Source: Halonatronum saccharophilum DSM 13868 (GTDB taxonomy: Bacteria; Bacillota; Halanaerobiia; Halobacteroidales; Halobacteroidaceae). Taken from it: a stretch of DNA of 53,121 bases. The notes beneath the pieces are model-generated. The model made no database searches and was not told where the DNA came from. It worked only from the letters and a program-made list of their open reading frames with translations. Where the stretch lies: assembly GCF_000517025.1 (NCBI RefSeq), contig NZ_KI912091.1, positions 255,017 through 308,137 on the forward strand, read 5' to 3'. Position 1 is the stretch's first letter. Each line of letters starts with the position of its first letter. The translations under genes and the position numbers were made by a program. Shown piece after piece: positions 52,748 to 53,121 of the stretch.

Positions 52748-53080
52748 ATGGAAGGCTTAGTGATATCATTAAGTGAATATATATCGTATTTTGCACAGTT
52801 ATTTGCAATCTTTACAATTGCAAATGGGATCACAAGCGTTTTTGGAATGTATGTGAAGGCTATCTTTAGTAATGAAGACTTTATTGATGTTATGAAAAGA
52901 AGTAGGGCCAAGTTAGGCTATTCTTTTTCTGTTGGGTTAGGAATCTTAATTGGTTCAAGTATCTTAAGAAGTGTAGTTGCTCCTACCTGGACTGACATAG
53001 GTCAACTAGCTGCCATTATAGCCATTAGAACAGCATTGAATTACTTTTTAACAAAAGATATGGGGGTAGCATTAGATTGA
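52748..53080 (+). CDS. DUF1622 family membrane protein
   Basis: The protein has 110 residues and about three membrane helices (residues about 10-35, 55-75 and 80-103). KLGYSFSVGLGILIGSSILR, then VVAPTWTDIGQLAAIIAIRT and ALNYFL match DUF1622, a family of small membrane proteins of unknown function. AAAAGAGGAGG precedes the ATG. It stands alone after the insertion sequence and is the last gene in the window. Confidence 0.8.
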   Translation: MEGLVISLSEYISYFAQLFAIFTIANGITSVFGMYVKAIFSNEDFIDVMKRSRAKLGYSFSVGLGILIGSSILRSVVAPTWTDIGQLAAIIAIRTALNYFLTKDMGVALD

Positions 53081-53121
53081 TGATATTTAATTTTTCCTAA
53101 GTTGAAAAAATATAAGAAGAT

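Overview
The window is AT-rich and reads as one chromosomal segment of an endospore-forming, flagellated, diderm member of the Firmicutes. It carries sporulation genes (spoIID, a spoIIQ-like gene, spoIIID) beside flagellar L- and P-ring genes and an outer-membrane biogenesis set (TamB, BamA, OmpH/Skp, LpxD). That combination points to the Halanaerobiales, for example an Orenia- or Halobacteroides-like anaerobe. The placement is inferred from gene content; no rRNA gene is present to settle it.

Layout, left to right. (1) 1-4408: the 3' end of the F1Fo ATP synthase operon (atpH end, atpA, atpG, atpD, atpC), closed by a terminator. (2) 4685-9155: yueI-like, murA, spoIID, spoIIQ-like and spoIIID, in an order like that of Bacillus subtilis. 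(3) 9261-13941: flagellar rod and ring operon flgF-flgG-flgA-flgH-flgI-flgJ. (4) 14008-26173: envelope block: an S55-type peptidase, TamB, BamA, three OmpH/Skp-like proteins, LpxD and a small predicted outer-membrane barrel. It ends in a 50-bp perfect palindrome. (5) 26184-37152: branched-chain amino-acid operon. A long leader holds two promoters, a partial T-box, a complete T-box and a further attenuator-like hairpin, followed by ilvB-ilvN-ilvC-leuA-leuC-leuD-leuB-cimA. With CimA present, isoleucine can be made from pyruvate through citramalate.

(6) 37168-44094: a divergent small NTF2-like gene and a 2066-residue nonribosomal peptide synthetase with architecture A-T-C-A-T-R. The specificity residues can be read directly and match the classical Ile and Thr codes, so the expected product is an Ile-Thr aldehyde or a pyrazinone derived from it. 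(7) 44108-45840, minus strand: a cyclic-di-GMP riboswitch ahead of a sensorless methyl-accepting chemotaxis protein and a small STAS-like gene. (8) 46050-46760: a decayed PLP-dependent decarboxylase. (9) 46785-49210: a LysR regulator divergent from a YeeE/YedE-TusA-YeeE/YedE sulfur-transport set. (10) 49354-51312: a Tat-exported cysteine-rich protein, tatA, tatC and an FMN-binding lipoprotein. (11) About 51345-52614: an IS3-family element with a broken orfB, sitting inside a terminator hairpin. (12) A DUF1622 membrane protein.

The intergenic DNA is unusually structured. There are three perfect palindromes of 46-52 bp without a spacer, a 132-bp tandem repeat between leuC and leuD, and several imperfect inverted-repeat elements built from short words (TTGATAGTT, ATGAGTA, CTAATAACT types). 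The strongest candidates for new biology are the NRPS, the double T-box leader, the permuted S55 peptidase beside the outer-membrane genes, and the riboswitch-controlled chemoreceptor.
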